From contig JAMYWO010000386.1 in the NCBI GenBank assembly GCA_024220525.1, positions 3,729-20,034 of the forward strand: a stretch of 16,306 nucleotides of DNA. Direction: 5' to 3'. This DNA is from Cochliopodium minus (taxonomy: Eukaryota; Discosea; Himatismenida; Cochliopodiidae). The position numbers and the translations under genes are program-made. How positions within the stretch are numbered: position 1 is the stretch's first letter; each line of letters starts with the position of its first letter. The notes under the pieces are model-generated. The model did no database searches. It saw nothing but the letters and a program-made list of their open reading frames with translations, and was not told the origin of the DNA. Shown here piece by piece: positions 1 to 9,295 of this stretch.

Positions 1-209
1 TATCTTTGATATTGCTTCTCCAAGGTTCTTTATGTTCAACAAGTTTGGATCTTTTACTAACATCCATATATTTTTTTATTTTTTCTTTTTTATTATTTAT
101 TTTTTATTATTTATTTTTTATTTTTTATTTTTATTCTTTCTTTTTATTCTTTATTATATTTTTTATTTTTTATTTTTTTTTTTTATTTTTGATTTTTTAT
201 TTTTTATTT

Positions 210-251
<42 letters not shown>

Positions 252-664
252 TTTTTATTTTTTGTTAGATGGGAAAGGAGGTCTTGAGTTGATGAGTAAG
301 AGTTACAGAATACACGAAGATCTGATTAATTGGCTAGAACATTTGAAAACGTACAAGAAGGAGCCTTTAATTAATAACAAAAATTATTAAAAAATAATAA
401 AAAAAAAAGATGCTTTGTTGAAGGAAAAAAATTGAAGGGTATCAAACAATATTCTAGACTTATTTACTGGCCAGAAATTTACCAACAAAGAAAGGAACTT
501 GGAGAAAAGTTTAGGAAGTTCTGGGAAAACGACATTCTTCCCAAAATCTCTGATTGGAAAATTTCCGATTTTATGATTGATTTTGGAGTTTTATCTGACA
601 GAGTAGTTGTTGTAGAAATTAATCCTGTAAAAACAATATTTATTTTTTATTTTTTATTTTTATC

Positions 665-695
<31 letters not shown>

Positions 696-998
696 ATTTT
701 TTATTTTTATTTTTTTACTATTTTTGATTAATTTTAAAATTTTTATTAATTTTATTAATTTTATTAATTTTATTTATTTTTTATTTATTTTTTATTTTTA
801 TTTTTTACTATTTTTATTTTTTATTTTTTAAAGTCCTATGAACCTTACAACAACGATAAAGATCCTTTCGAAATAAAAATGAACGATAGACCTTTGACAG
901 AGAAAGAAATACGCTCCACTATTGCCAAGCCGTGGAAGATCTACCTGGGTTGGGAAGAAGAATCTAGTTTTAATCCAACACAAGATTTTATTGCATAA
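1..998 (+). CDS. R2K-type ATP-grasp domain protein, 3' part
   Basis: This gene is cut by the window start. Clear exons are 269–350, 410–626 and 834–998, joined by GT–AG introns 351–409 and 627–833. Stop TAA is at 996–998. A first visible exon ending near 42 (intron 43–268) keeps the frame but is uncertain. The joined frame runs through a TCFVEGKKLKGIKQYSRLIY block, a helix with GEKFRKFWENDILPKI, then DFMIDFGV...VVVVEINP. This order resembles the C-terminal half of R2K-clade ATP-grasp enzymes (related to CDC123). In that family the final strands carry the metal-binding Glu and Asn, here E and N of EINP at 615–623. The tail PFEIKMNDRPL also resembles the family end. ATP-grasp proteins of this clade are predicted to join a carboxylate to an amine; the substrate here is unknown. 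Family assignment is from recall of the motif pattern. The N-terminal half lies outside the window. Confidence 0.6.
43..268 (+). repeat. T-rich low-complexity intron (TTTTTA-like repeat)
   Basis: From about 65 to 262 the strand is almost pure T and A, built from imperfect ATTTTT/TTTATTT units. It ends in TTTGTTAG at 268, directly before coding sequence, so it is best read as an intron of the ATP-grasp gene. Long Phe/Tyr/Leu/Ile-rich frames through it are a composition artefact. The 5' splice site at 43 is a guess. Confidence 0.6.
627..833 (+). repeat. T-rich low-complexity intron
   Basis: This intron opens GTAAAAAC and closes TTTTTTAAAG. Between them lie imperfect TTTTTA and TTTATTAATTTTA units. 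Removing it joins EINP to SYEPYNNDK in one frame. Confidence 0.75.
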
Positions 999-1235
999 AA
1001 AGAAATAAAATAAATATTTTTTTTTTATTGCTTTATTTTTATTTTTTATTTATTAATTTAAAAAATTTTCTTTCCATAAATTCATTTTGGAAAATTCAAA
1101 ATATTGGAAATTAAAATTAGTATGATAATTTCCTATCTTTTCAATTTTCCCAATTTTGATGGATCATCTTCCTTGGTAACAATTCTTATATTTTTAATTT
1201 ACAATCAATAAATTAATAAAAAAAAAAAATAATTG

Positions 1236-1638
1236 ATGTCAGGAAGAGGAAAAGGAGGAAAAGGGTTATTTTTTGTTTTTTTTTATTAATTTATTTAAAA
1301 TTTGAATATAAGTGTGGGTTGCAAGTGTCTTCATGGGCACAAAAAGAAAGAAAGCATTACAAAACCTGCTATTAGAAGATTAGCAAGAAGAGGAGGAGTA
1401 AAGAGAATTTCTTCACAAATTTATGATGAATCAAGATCAGTTCTAAAAGTGTTCTTAGAAAATGTAAAAATATAAAAGAATGTTTACTTGTTAAAAATAA
1501 AAAAAAAATTTTAAATTCAAGATAATAAGAGATGCGGTTACATATACTGAACATGCTAGAAGAAAAACAGTTACTTCAATGGATGTTGTATATGCTCTTA
1601 AGAGAAACGGGAGAACACTCTACGGATTTGGAGGATAG
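1236..1638 (+). CDS. H4: Histone H4, divergent N-terminal tail
   Basis: Exons are 1236–1264, 1313–1463 and 1522–1638, with introns of 48 and 57–58 nt and stop TAG. The spliced product is 98 aa against the usual 103 (counting Met). It starts [10 protein letters not shown] as in canonical H4. From [19 protein letters not shown] onward the histone fold is nearly canonical, ending [12 protein letters not shown]. Between these, canonical residues 10–28 are replaced by [14 protein letters not shown]: two cysteines appear, the VLRDN segment is missing and the block is five residues shorter. H4 packages DNA with H3 in the nucleosome core, and its tail lysines 5, 8, 12 and 16 are acetylation targets. 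K5 and K8 are kept; K12 and K16 are lost or displaced. A second in-frame acceptor (AG at 1353–1354) would give an 84-aa form joining KG directly to ITKP. Loose AATAAA-type sequence follows at 1752. The core identity is certain; the tail model is less so. Confidence 0.93.
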
Positions 1639-1806
1639 GAAAGGGTGAACAAAAAAGACTAACTTTGAAATGCAAACAGAAAAAAAATATGTTTTTTAAT
1701 TAAAACATGTTTCTTGATAAAAAAAAAAAATAAATTGTTTTTAAAGCCTAAAATAAAATTTTTTTTAATGAAATGAGAATTTTTCTTTAAAATTTTAAAG
1801 AAAAAT
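1639..1806. other. Convergent intergenic spacer
   Basis: This 168-nt AT-rich spacer lies between the 3' ends of H4 (+) and the anoctamin gene (−). It contains AATAAA at 1752–1757, a possible H4 polyadenylation signal, though such hexamers are frequent by chance at this composition. I see no metazoan-type histone 3' stem-loop after the H4 stop. Confidence 0.5.
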
Positions 1807-4800
1807 TTAATTAAAATCAAATGGAGTTTCTTCCTTATTCTTCTTCTTTTCAAAAATGCTAGAGATCAAACCCTTGAGATAAAGCTCCTTGCCCATAGCT
1901 CTCTTGATATTACCAGGAACATCAGGGACGGCGAAACTTACGAAAAACTTGGAAGCGATGACGGTGTTCTCGAAGATGATGACGAAGACGAGGATGGTGA
2001 TGACGTCGTAGTGGTCGAAGATGCGGGTGGAGAAGCCAATGAGGAAGGCATTCGTGATTACTGCCATCACTCCCAAAATCTCTAATACCCAGTACCAGAC
2101 TCCAATATCTTCTGCTCCACGGTACAATGGTCTAATAATAAAATAAAATAAAAAATAGTTTTAATTTTCTTATAATTAATTTTTATTTTTTTATATCATT
2201 TTAAGAATTCCTTTATTTGTTTTTGTTTTTGTTTTTTAATTTTTAAATATATTTTTATTTTTCAAATTTTATTTTAATTCAATCACTATATTCTTCTAAT
2301 GATTATTTTATTTTGTTTTTTGTTATTTTTTTATTTTTATTTTATTTTTTTTGTTTTATTTTTTATTTAATTTTTATTTTATTTTATTTTTTGTTTTTGT
2401 TTTTTACCTTTGCAAGGACTTAAGATATTTGTAACCATCGGTTTTAATTTCCACAATGTTGTTTATCAAAGCCAAAATGGGAGCGACAGGCAAAGATGAA
2501 GCAAACAAAGTAATGTAACCATACTGAATCACTAAATTTAAAAATAAAATAATTTTTTAATTTTTTGTTAAAATTTTATTTTTTTTATTTTTTTTGTTTA
2601 TTTTATTTTTTTGTTTATTTTATTTTTTTGTTTATTAATTTTTATTTATTTTTTTTTTTAAATTTTTTTTACCTAATTCATTGTAATCATCGAAGGTGTT
2701 GATGTTGGGCAACATGTCTGCTTGAACTTCCCAAGGCTTGTCCTTCAATCTTCCATCAACAACCAACAAGTCTTTGACCTTTAAATGAAATTTTTAATAA
2801 AGCACAAAATCAAAATCAAAATCGGGAAATTTAAAAAATAAAAAAACAAAATAAAAAATAAAAAATAAAAAATAAAAAATAAAAAATAACACAAATAAAA
2901 ATAATAAAATAATAAAAATAATGACAAAAACATAAAAATAAAAAATAAAAATTTAAATGAATAAAATAAGAAAATAAATAATATAAAAATAATGACAAAA
3001 ACATAATCTTAAAAATAAAAAATGAAAAATAAATTTTAAAAAATAAAAAAATAAAAAATAAAAAATTATTGTAAAAATCAGAAAAAATCTATAAATCAAT
3101 AAATTAATTTTTTATTTTACATCTTTCTTTCTCCACCAAATACACAAGTAACGAAACACTTTAGGCAACAACTGTTCAGCGATTTGAGAAGCAAACATGT
3201 TGACCAAAAGCACGACGAGAACGTTGGTGGTGAGCTCAGGCATGCATCCATACTTACGTGGGATATCTGATTGACATGTGTCCACCAATTTTCCATCTCC
3301 CCACAATTTCAATCCTCCTGTTTAAAAATAAAATAAAAATAAAATATAAAAATAAAAATAAAAATAAAAATAAAAATAAAAATAAAAATAAAAATAAAAA
3401 TGAAATAAGAAATAAAATAAAAATAAAAAATAAAAATAAATTAAATTAAATAAATAAATTTGTTTACCAACAGGACTGTATTTCCCTTTATTAATTAAAG
3501 TTTTTAAAATTTATAAAAAAAATTATTTTTTTTGTATTTTACCATCAGAACCTTTAATGTAATATCCTTGCTTGAAGAATGCGATGTAGTAAAAAGAAGT
3601 GTAACTGTTGACAAATTGAAAGAGAAAGGTTTTGATGACAAGGTTGTCGTTGTAACTTGTTACTGTGTGATGGTTTTCCATGTCGTTCAACTTAACTGCA
3701 AGCAAGTTGTAAACCTTTCATAAGAAAATTTTTTTTGAAAAAAAAATAATTTCAAAAACCTAATTAAATTATGAAAAAAAAAAGTTTTTGTATTTTCAAA
3801 TAAAATAAAACGTTAAAAATCAAAATTTTCTATGAAAATTTAAAAAATAATGAAAAAAAATTTGATGAAATAAATCTTTTTTAAAAAAAATAAAAAGTTA
3901 CTTGATTCAATATTTGAATGTTAATCGCAAGAACAGCAGACCCAGCACTTAAAAAAACAAAAACAAAAATCAAAAAAATTAGAAATGAAATAGAACAAAA
4001 CAGAATTCTATCATTTTCAATTGTTTACCCTCCACCAAAAGTGGCACCTAGAAAAGTTTTTTGTTGCAACAACATACGAACAGTGAGCAAAGCAATGGTC
4101 AAAATGATGCAACCAAAAACAAAAAGAAAGATGGGCATCAAAGCAATGATCATTTTGCGTCTTTTAGAGTTCAAGTCAGAATAAATCGTGATAGGAGTTT
4201 TCTCATGGAAAGGCTCAACGTCATGGTCATCAATCTGAATAAATTCTCCGTCGTACCAGATTCCTTTCACTTCAACTCCTTGGTACTCGGGCCTGGTTTT
4301 CTCGGACTCTTCGAACATTTCTGTTCCCCATTCGTGATTGAGGGCGGAGTTTTTGCGCTTCCAGAATTCGAGGAACCAGGTCGCCCAGAGAGCCAAGAAG
4401 ATGGCGTAAGCTGCTGAAGGCCACGTGTCCAGTTGTTGTTTGAAGAAAATCAGCCTGATTAAAAAAATAAACGGTTAAAGATGTTTGTAAAGAAAAAATC
4501 TAAGAAAATATCAAACTTATTTTTCATATTATAATTAATTTTTAAATTAAAAAAAAATTTTGGAATAAATTAATTGAATATTTCTAAAATATAAAACAAC
4601 AAATTCAGAAATTTTGTTAAATTTTTTTAAATTTTTTTTTTTACTCAATTAAAAGTGCAATGACTCCCACAATAGAAGCAGCAATCAACCATCTCGCATA
4701 AAACTCGGTGAATGAAAAGTAGAGACCAATTTCTTCCCCAAAGTAATCCTTGACAGCATCGATGAGTCTGTATTTGTCATAGTCTCTGTCTTCTTTTACT

Positions 4801-6011
4801 TGTTCGTGCATGGAAGGGACAAAAGGAGGCAAGTTAAAGTTGGATTTCAAATCGTAAATGTTTTTGAATTGGGAAGTTCTTCCTCTCACCCAATTTTGCA
4901 TCAACCATTCTACTGTATCTGGATTATGGAGTGCGAATCCTCCCAAAAGACGTTTTTTTTGAACTTCGTGGAAAATGGCTATTCAAAACAAAAGGTTTTT
5001 AGATTATTGGATATATTCGATTTGTATTCGATTGATCAAAAAATATTTTAAATATAGTGTTTATAATTGTTTATTTAATAGATTATGAAGATAATTTATT
5101 AATATAGTGTTTATAAATTGAAGATTTTAAGGTTAATTGATTGAATATTTAAAATAGTATCGATATTATTAAATAATCCATTTGAAGAATATTTATTACT
5201 TATCCCAGCTCCTCCCAATACGACTTTCTCTTCAATCATATATTGAATAATTCTTATTCTTTGTAAACTAAATCGATATAGGGAAAAATAAAGCTAAAAT
5301 AATTCGAAATAAAGTGATTATAATTGGTACGTTGTAAAGAACAATTTTTGTGGACGATAAGAATTGACTGGAACGAAGATTTCATCATATTCTCTCTTGT
5401 ATGGAACATATCCTCCTCCGTATTTTTCCCTAAGTTTCATTGGCAATTCTATAATCTCTGCATCTATATTTTTTCAAAGGAAATTTGAGAATAAAATAAA
5501 TAAGAATATTTGAAGAATATCAAAAAAAAAAAAAATTATTTTTATTTTCGTCTTTTACATTTCTTCAATGTCTTTTCTGTCGCAGTGATTAATACGAAAC
5601 TTCTTTTTTTATCATCCGATCTTTCTTCAGATGTTATCAATCCAATCTTATTCAAAGAATTGATCATTCTGGATTCAAAAAAAAAGAAATTAATTTAAAT
5701 GGTGTATCAAAGAGTATTATTATAGAAATATGCTTTTGTCAAAATAATTTAAATTTGAAATTTTTTAAAAGAAAAAAATTTTTTTTTTACTCTTTCTTCC
5801 TTTTATTTTCATCCATATCCATATATTTTTCATCTTTGTTCTCAAATATCAAGCAGAAATCCCATTTGATCTTTTTATTGTCAGTTATTTGATAATTATC
5901 ATCCTCAATAATCAATGGTTGTTCACTGAAAGAATTATAACCGACATTATTATCCATATTCAGAACTATTTGTTCTTCATCATAGCTCAATTTATTCTGA
6001 TCATTCAACAT
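1807..6011 (-). CDS. Anoctamin (TMEM16) family membrane protein
   Basis: Thirteen exons on the minus strand: 6011–5791, 5668–5559, 5463–5331, 5267–5200, 4978–4645, 4454–4029, 3947–3902, 3714–3543, 3485–3468, 3317–3121, 2778–2673, 2531–2408 and 2131–1807. They sum to 2280 nt, or 759 aa, a normal size for a short anoctamin. The start is the only ATG before exon 1, preceded by an A-run. Residues 1 to about 260 form the cytosolic N-terminal domain (WDFCLIFE, YFGEEIGLYFSFTEFYARWL before TM1). Family hallmarks follow: ALWATWFLEFWKRK, VKLNDMENHHTVTSY, FLFQFVNSYTSFYYIAFFKQ, ALINNIVEIKTDGYKY and DIGVWYWVLEILGVMAVITNA. Anoctamins are ten-helix dimers acting as Ca-activated chloride channels or lipid scramblases. 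Likely Ca ligands by alignment from memory are E557, D606, E609, E638 and D642, so calcium gating is plausible. Channel versus scramblase cannot be told. The 5' end is divergent from the apyrase gene. Confidence 0.95.
2132..2407 (-). repeat. Low-complexity intron of the anoctamin gene
   Basis: This is the last anoctamin intron, 276 nt. On the plus strand it is T-rich (units such as TTTTATTTT and TTTTGTTTTT), so it is A-rich in the sense of transcription. It separates the NNIVE-containing exon from the final exon. Confidence 0.75.
2779..3120 (-). repeat. Long low-complexity intron of the anoctamin gene
   Basis: This 342-nt intron is the longest in the anoctamin gene. On the plus strand it is dominated by AAAAAT units (best around 2848–2890), so it is T-rich in the sense of transcription, opposite to the last two introns of the same gene. 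I see no coding sequence inside it. Confidence 0.75.
3318..3467 (-). repeat. (AAAAAT)n microsatellite inside an intron
   Basis: The intron between the 18-nt exon 9 and exon 10 contains a regular six-base AAAAAT tandem array on the plus strand, about 3350–3402. The Lys/Asn-rich plus-strand frame across it (about 3258–3449) is a by-product of this repeat. Confidence 0.8.
3468..3485 (-). other. 18-nt micro-exon of the anoctamin gene
   Basis: Exon 9 is only 18 nt and encodes the core of GKYSPVG. It is flanked by AATAAAG on the acceptor side and GTAAAC on the donor side. Including it joins KGSDG of exon 8 to GGLKLWGDG of exon 10 in frame. Because 18 is a multiple of three, skipping it would also keep the frame, so its inclusion is inferred from good splice sites rather than forced. 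Confidence 0.65.
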
Positions 6012-6267
6012 CTTTTTTTTATATTATTATATCTTTTTTATTTATCAAAAAGAGGAATCAAAACAAATTATATTATAACAAATTCCATTTGGATTCTTTG
6101 ATTTGGACAAAGATTTATCAATACTTTAATTATATTCATAGTTTGACATTAGAACTTGAAATGATTTAAATTTTTAAAAGTTGAATTTTGAATTGTATTT
6201 TCAAAATAGTTTTGGATGTGTTTGGCAACGTTATATATGACGAATATGTAGAAAAAGAAAAAAAAAA
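6012..6267. promoter_or_regulatory. Bidirectional upstream region between anoctamin and apyrase genes
   Basis: The start codons of the minus-strand anoctamin (6011) and the plus-strand apyrase (6268) are 256 nt apart and face away from each other. Both 5' UTRs and any promoters must fit here. A TATA-like TTATATATGA lies at 6231–6240, about 30 nt before the apyrase ATG, but it is unremarkable at this composition. No other motif stands out. Confidence 0.5.
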
Positions 6268-8843
6268 ATGAAAAGGGAGATTTTATTTTTGTTATTTAGT
6301 TTGATTTTTATTTATTGCTCCAAAAAATTGGAATTTGACTATGGATTGATGGTAAAAACAAAAATAGATAGACTTGAATATATAATTCAAATTAATTATA
6401 ATTTTCAGATAGATGCAGGTATATTGAATTTGATTATATCTTTTTGGCTTGTATAAATCAAATATTTATACATTGTTAAAAAGGATCATCTGGAAGTAGA
6501 ATACATATATATGAATGGCCTCATAGGTTAGATAGTTCATTGCCATTAGTAGAAGCTGCTCCAATAGGAGAATCAGCATGGAGTATGAAAGTATCCCCAG
6601 GAATATCATCCTTTGCAAGTAAACCAAGAAAAAAATATATATATATTTTTATTTTAATATTCACAGTTTTGTTTGAAATTAAACATAAATCAAATAAATA
6701 ATAAAATTTCTTTCGAAAATAAATTTAAAAATCAATAAAATATAATCTTAAATTCATCTAACAATCAAGTTTATCTATAAACTTTGAAAATCAAATTAAA
6801 ATCAATTTTTTTCTGATTAAATTCTTTTATTCTAACAACCAAAAAGACAACCCACAAGGAGCAGTTGAATCACTAACTCCACTAATAAATTATGCAAAAG
6901 GTAAAAAGAAAAAAAGAGAAAGGGAAATATTAATGATCTTAACTTTTACAAAAAAACATATAGGAAAACTTCCTGCTTCAAAAATATCTTCAACTCCATT
7001 ATATTTATTCGCAACGGCCGGAATGAGATTGTTGAATCTAACTGACCAAAATAACATTTTGAGTAAAAAAAAAATTTAAATAAAAAAATGAAATAATAAA
7101 AAATTTAAAAAAATAAAAATTTTAATTTTCCTTATAGGTGCAATTAGAACAAGTTTTAAGCAAACAGGATTCACTTTCATTGAAAATAATGTGAGAGTGA
7201 TCAATGGTTCTATGGAAGGAGTATTTGGTACAATATTTTCCTTCGTTCAAGAAACATTTATCCAAAATTTTTAATAAAACCTTTATCAAAAAAAAGGATG
7301 GGTCACCACCAATTATCTCCAATCGAATTTAAATAAATCTGATCTTGTAACAACAGGAGCATTAGGTTTAAAAAATTGATTGTTCAAAAATTTATTCAAA
7401 AAAAAATGTTTATCAAAAAAAAAATTAATAAATTTTATTATTTTTAGATATGGGGGGTGCTTCTACACAAATTACTTTTCATACGGACAGTACAAATATT
7501 CCGGATCAATTTCTCTACGAATTGACATTAGGAGAGAACACCTTTAACCTTTACGTTTGGAGTTTTCTCGACTACGGTTCCGACGCTGCAAGAAACAGAT
7601 TTTTTACTCAAGTTCTTCCTGCAAATGAAGAAACAAAAGAGATTATTAATCCATGTTTTCCTATTGGTAATTTTTTTAATTATTTTTTGTTGTTATTTTA
7701 TTTTTTATTTTTTATTTTTTATTTTTTACTTATTTCTTAATTTTATGAAATTTTTAATTTTAAAAAAGGACGCAACGCTTCTGTTCAGAGAAACTCCGAA
7801 ACTTACACCATGTTAGGTTCTTCTGACTACGATTCATGCTACGAATACGCTCTCGCATTGTTGAACCAGTCCGCTCCATGTAATTACAATCCATCCACTT
7901 GTTCCTACAATGGAGTTTTTCAACCTCCACTACAAGGTAAAAAATCACTCATTTTTTTTATATTTAAAATTTTTTTTTATTTTTTTAAATTTAAATTTAT
8001 TTTATATTTTTTTTTATTTTTATTTTTAAATTTTTATTTTTTTACTTATTTCTTATTAATTTTAATTTAATTTTCATTTTTTCTTTAATTTTATTAGGTA
8101 GCTTTGCTGCTTTCTCGGGATATTATTATACCACAAGCTTTTTGGATTTACCCAGCAACACTTCGATTGGGGACTGGATCCGAAGCGCCGAGCAGTTCTG
8201 CAGCTTGAACTACACTGAGTTGGAAGAAATCTACAAAACTAATCCAAACTGGCCATACATAGATCAATATTGTTTCAATTCTGCTTACTACATAAGGTTT
8301 ATTTTTTTTAATTTATATTTTATTTATTTCATTTTTTATTTTTATTTTTTATTTTATATTTTTTGAAATTTCACAAAAAAAATTCGAAATTTTTTTTAAC
8401 CAAATGTTTTCATTCAAATTTGAATGAAAAAAAAAAAAGAGTTTTACAAGCTTATGGATTTGACAGTGAATCCCAACGCATTATGTATGCTTCTGATATC
8501 AACGACGTGGATTTGGGATGGACACTCGGTGCAATGATTTATGAAGCCAATTTGTTACCATGTAAAAATAAAAAAAATAAATATTTTCAAAATAATTTTG
8601 CACTTGACAAAAAAAAAAATATTAATTGCCCTTATTTTTTATTTTTTAATTTTTTATTTTCCTATATTTATTTTAATACTGTTTTTATTTTTTATATCTC
8701 ATCATATCACAGGGGGTAAAAACAGAAATGTCTATCTTATTGTTGGTGTTTCCCTTGCTGCTGCTGCCATTGCCATTGGTCTCTTGATTCTCATTGTTGT
8801 TACTGTCAGAAAAAGAAATAGACAACAATATTCGCAACTTTAA
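6268..8843 (+). CDS. Ecto-apyrase, GDA1/CD39 nucleoside phosphatase family
   Basis: Twelve exons: 6268–6351, 6409–6418, 6484–6618, 6847–6900, 6964–7062, 7138–7227, 7297–7365, 7448–7666, 7769–7936, 8098–8296, 8440–8561 and 8713–8843; 1380 nt, 459 aa. The family hydrolyses NTPs and/or NDPs to NMP and phosphate with a divalent cation. Apyrase conserved regions appear in order: IDAGSSGSRIHIYEWP (from residue 29), LFATAGMRLL (about 109–118), GSMEGVFGW (151–159, with E154 as the expected catalytic base), DMGGASTQI (181–189) and WTLGAMIYEANLLP near the C-terminus. A hydrophobic N-terminus (ILFLLFSLIFIYC) and a single hydrophobic helix around residues 423–448 followed by RKKRN-type basic residues give a CD39-like topology. 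The catalytic domain would sit outside the cell or in a vesicle or Golgi lumen. Cysteines in NPCFP, CSYNG and YCF match extracellular disulfides. ATPase versus UDPase preference cannot be read. Confidence 0.96.
6409..6418 (+). other. 10-nt micro-exon encoding the apyrase phosphate loop start
   Basis: Exon 2 of the apyrase gene is just ATAGATGCAG, giving Ile-Asp-Ala and the first base of Gly. It is flanked by TTTTCAG and GTATAT. Without it the invariant DAG of apyrase region 1 (DAGSSGSR) is lost and the frame breaks. Its inclusion is therefore strongly supported by protein conservation. Confidence 0.9.
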
Positions 8844-9295
8844 ACTTGTTTGTTGGTTAATTAATTATACAGTATTTTCTTTCAACTCAATAAAATATTT
8901 TGACGTCTTTTATTCTTTAATTCATAACATATTTTTTAACTCATTTCTCTTAATTCTATTCATCTAAAATGAAAGAAGTTTGGAAGAAAGATAAATGGGA
9001 TTGATTTAATTTGACCATAATATTTTAGAATTTTAAAATCTTTACTTTCATTTAACTTTCTTCACTTAGGTAGAAAGTAAATATAGTGTTATTTAATTGA
9101 TATTAGTTTTTTATATAGAAAATATAAATAATAAATTAAATAAATATTTAATATAGAAAGGATTGCTTTACGAATATTATAATTTATATTTCGTACATCA
9201 ATTCGAGATGTTAAATATTTTTTTTGTTTGACAAATATTAGCATGCTTTTTATCTCTGAAAAGAATTAAATAGGAAAAAAAAAAAAAAAAAAAAT
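8844..9295. other. Intergenic region between apyrase and RGS genes
   Basis: This is 452 nt of AT-rich sequence. AATAAA at 8889–8894, 46 nt past the apyrase stop, is a possible polyadenylation signal. A long A-run (about 9275–9294) sits immediately before the next start codon. I see no RNA gene or conserved frame. Confidence 0.55.

Noticed and set aside
55-61. Perfect TACTAAC, the yeast branch-point consensus
   Set aside because: It lies at the 5' side of a 200-nt intron, far from the acceptor, so it is unlikely to be the branch point.
6-287. Phe/Tyr/Ile-rich open frames over the T-rich block
   Set aside because: They arise from TTTTTA repeats lacking stops in two frames; the block sits inside an intron ending at 268.
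3350-3402. Regular AAAAAT array considered as a telomeric or CRISPR repeat
   Set aside because: There are no spacers, the unit is not a known telomere type, and it is internal to an intron bounded by good splice sites.
3532-3723. Plus-strand 63-codon frame
   Set aside because: It is antisense to anoctamin exon 8, which encodes the conserved FLFQFVNSY block.
4061-4417. Plus-strand 118-codon frame
   Set aside because: It is antisense to the conserved anoctamin exon 6; its translation has no family features.
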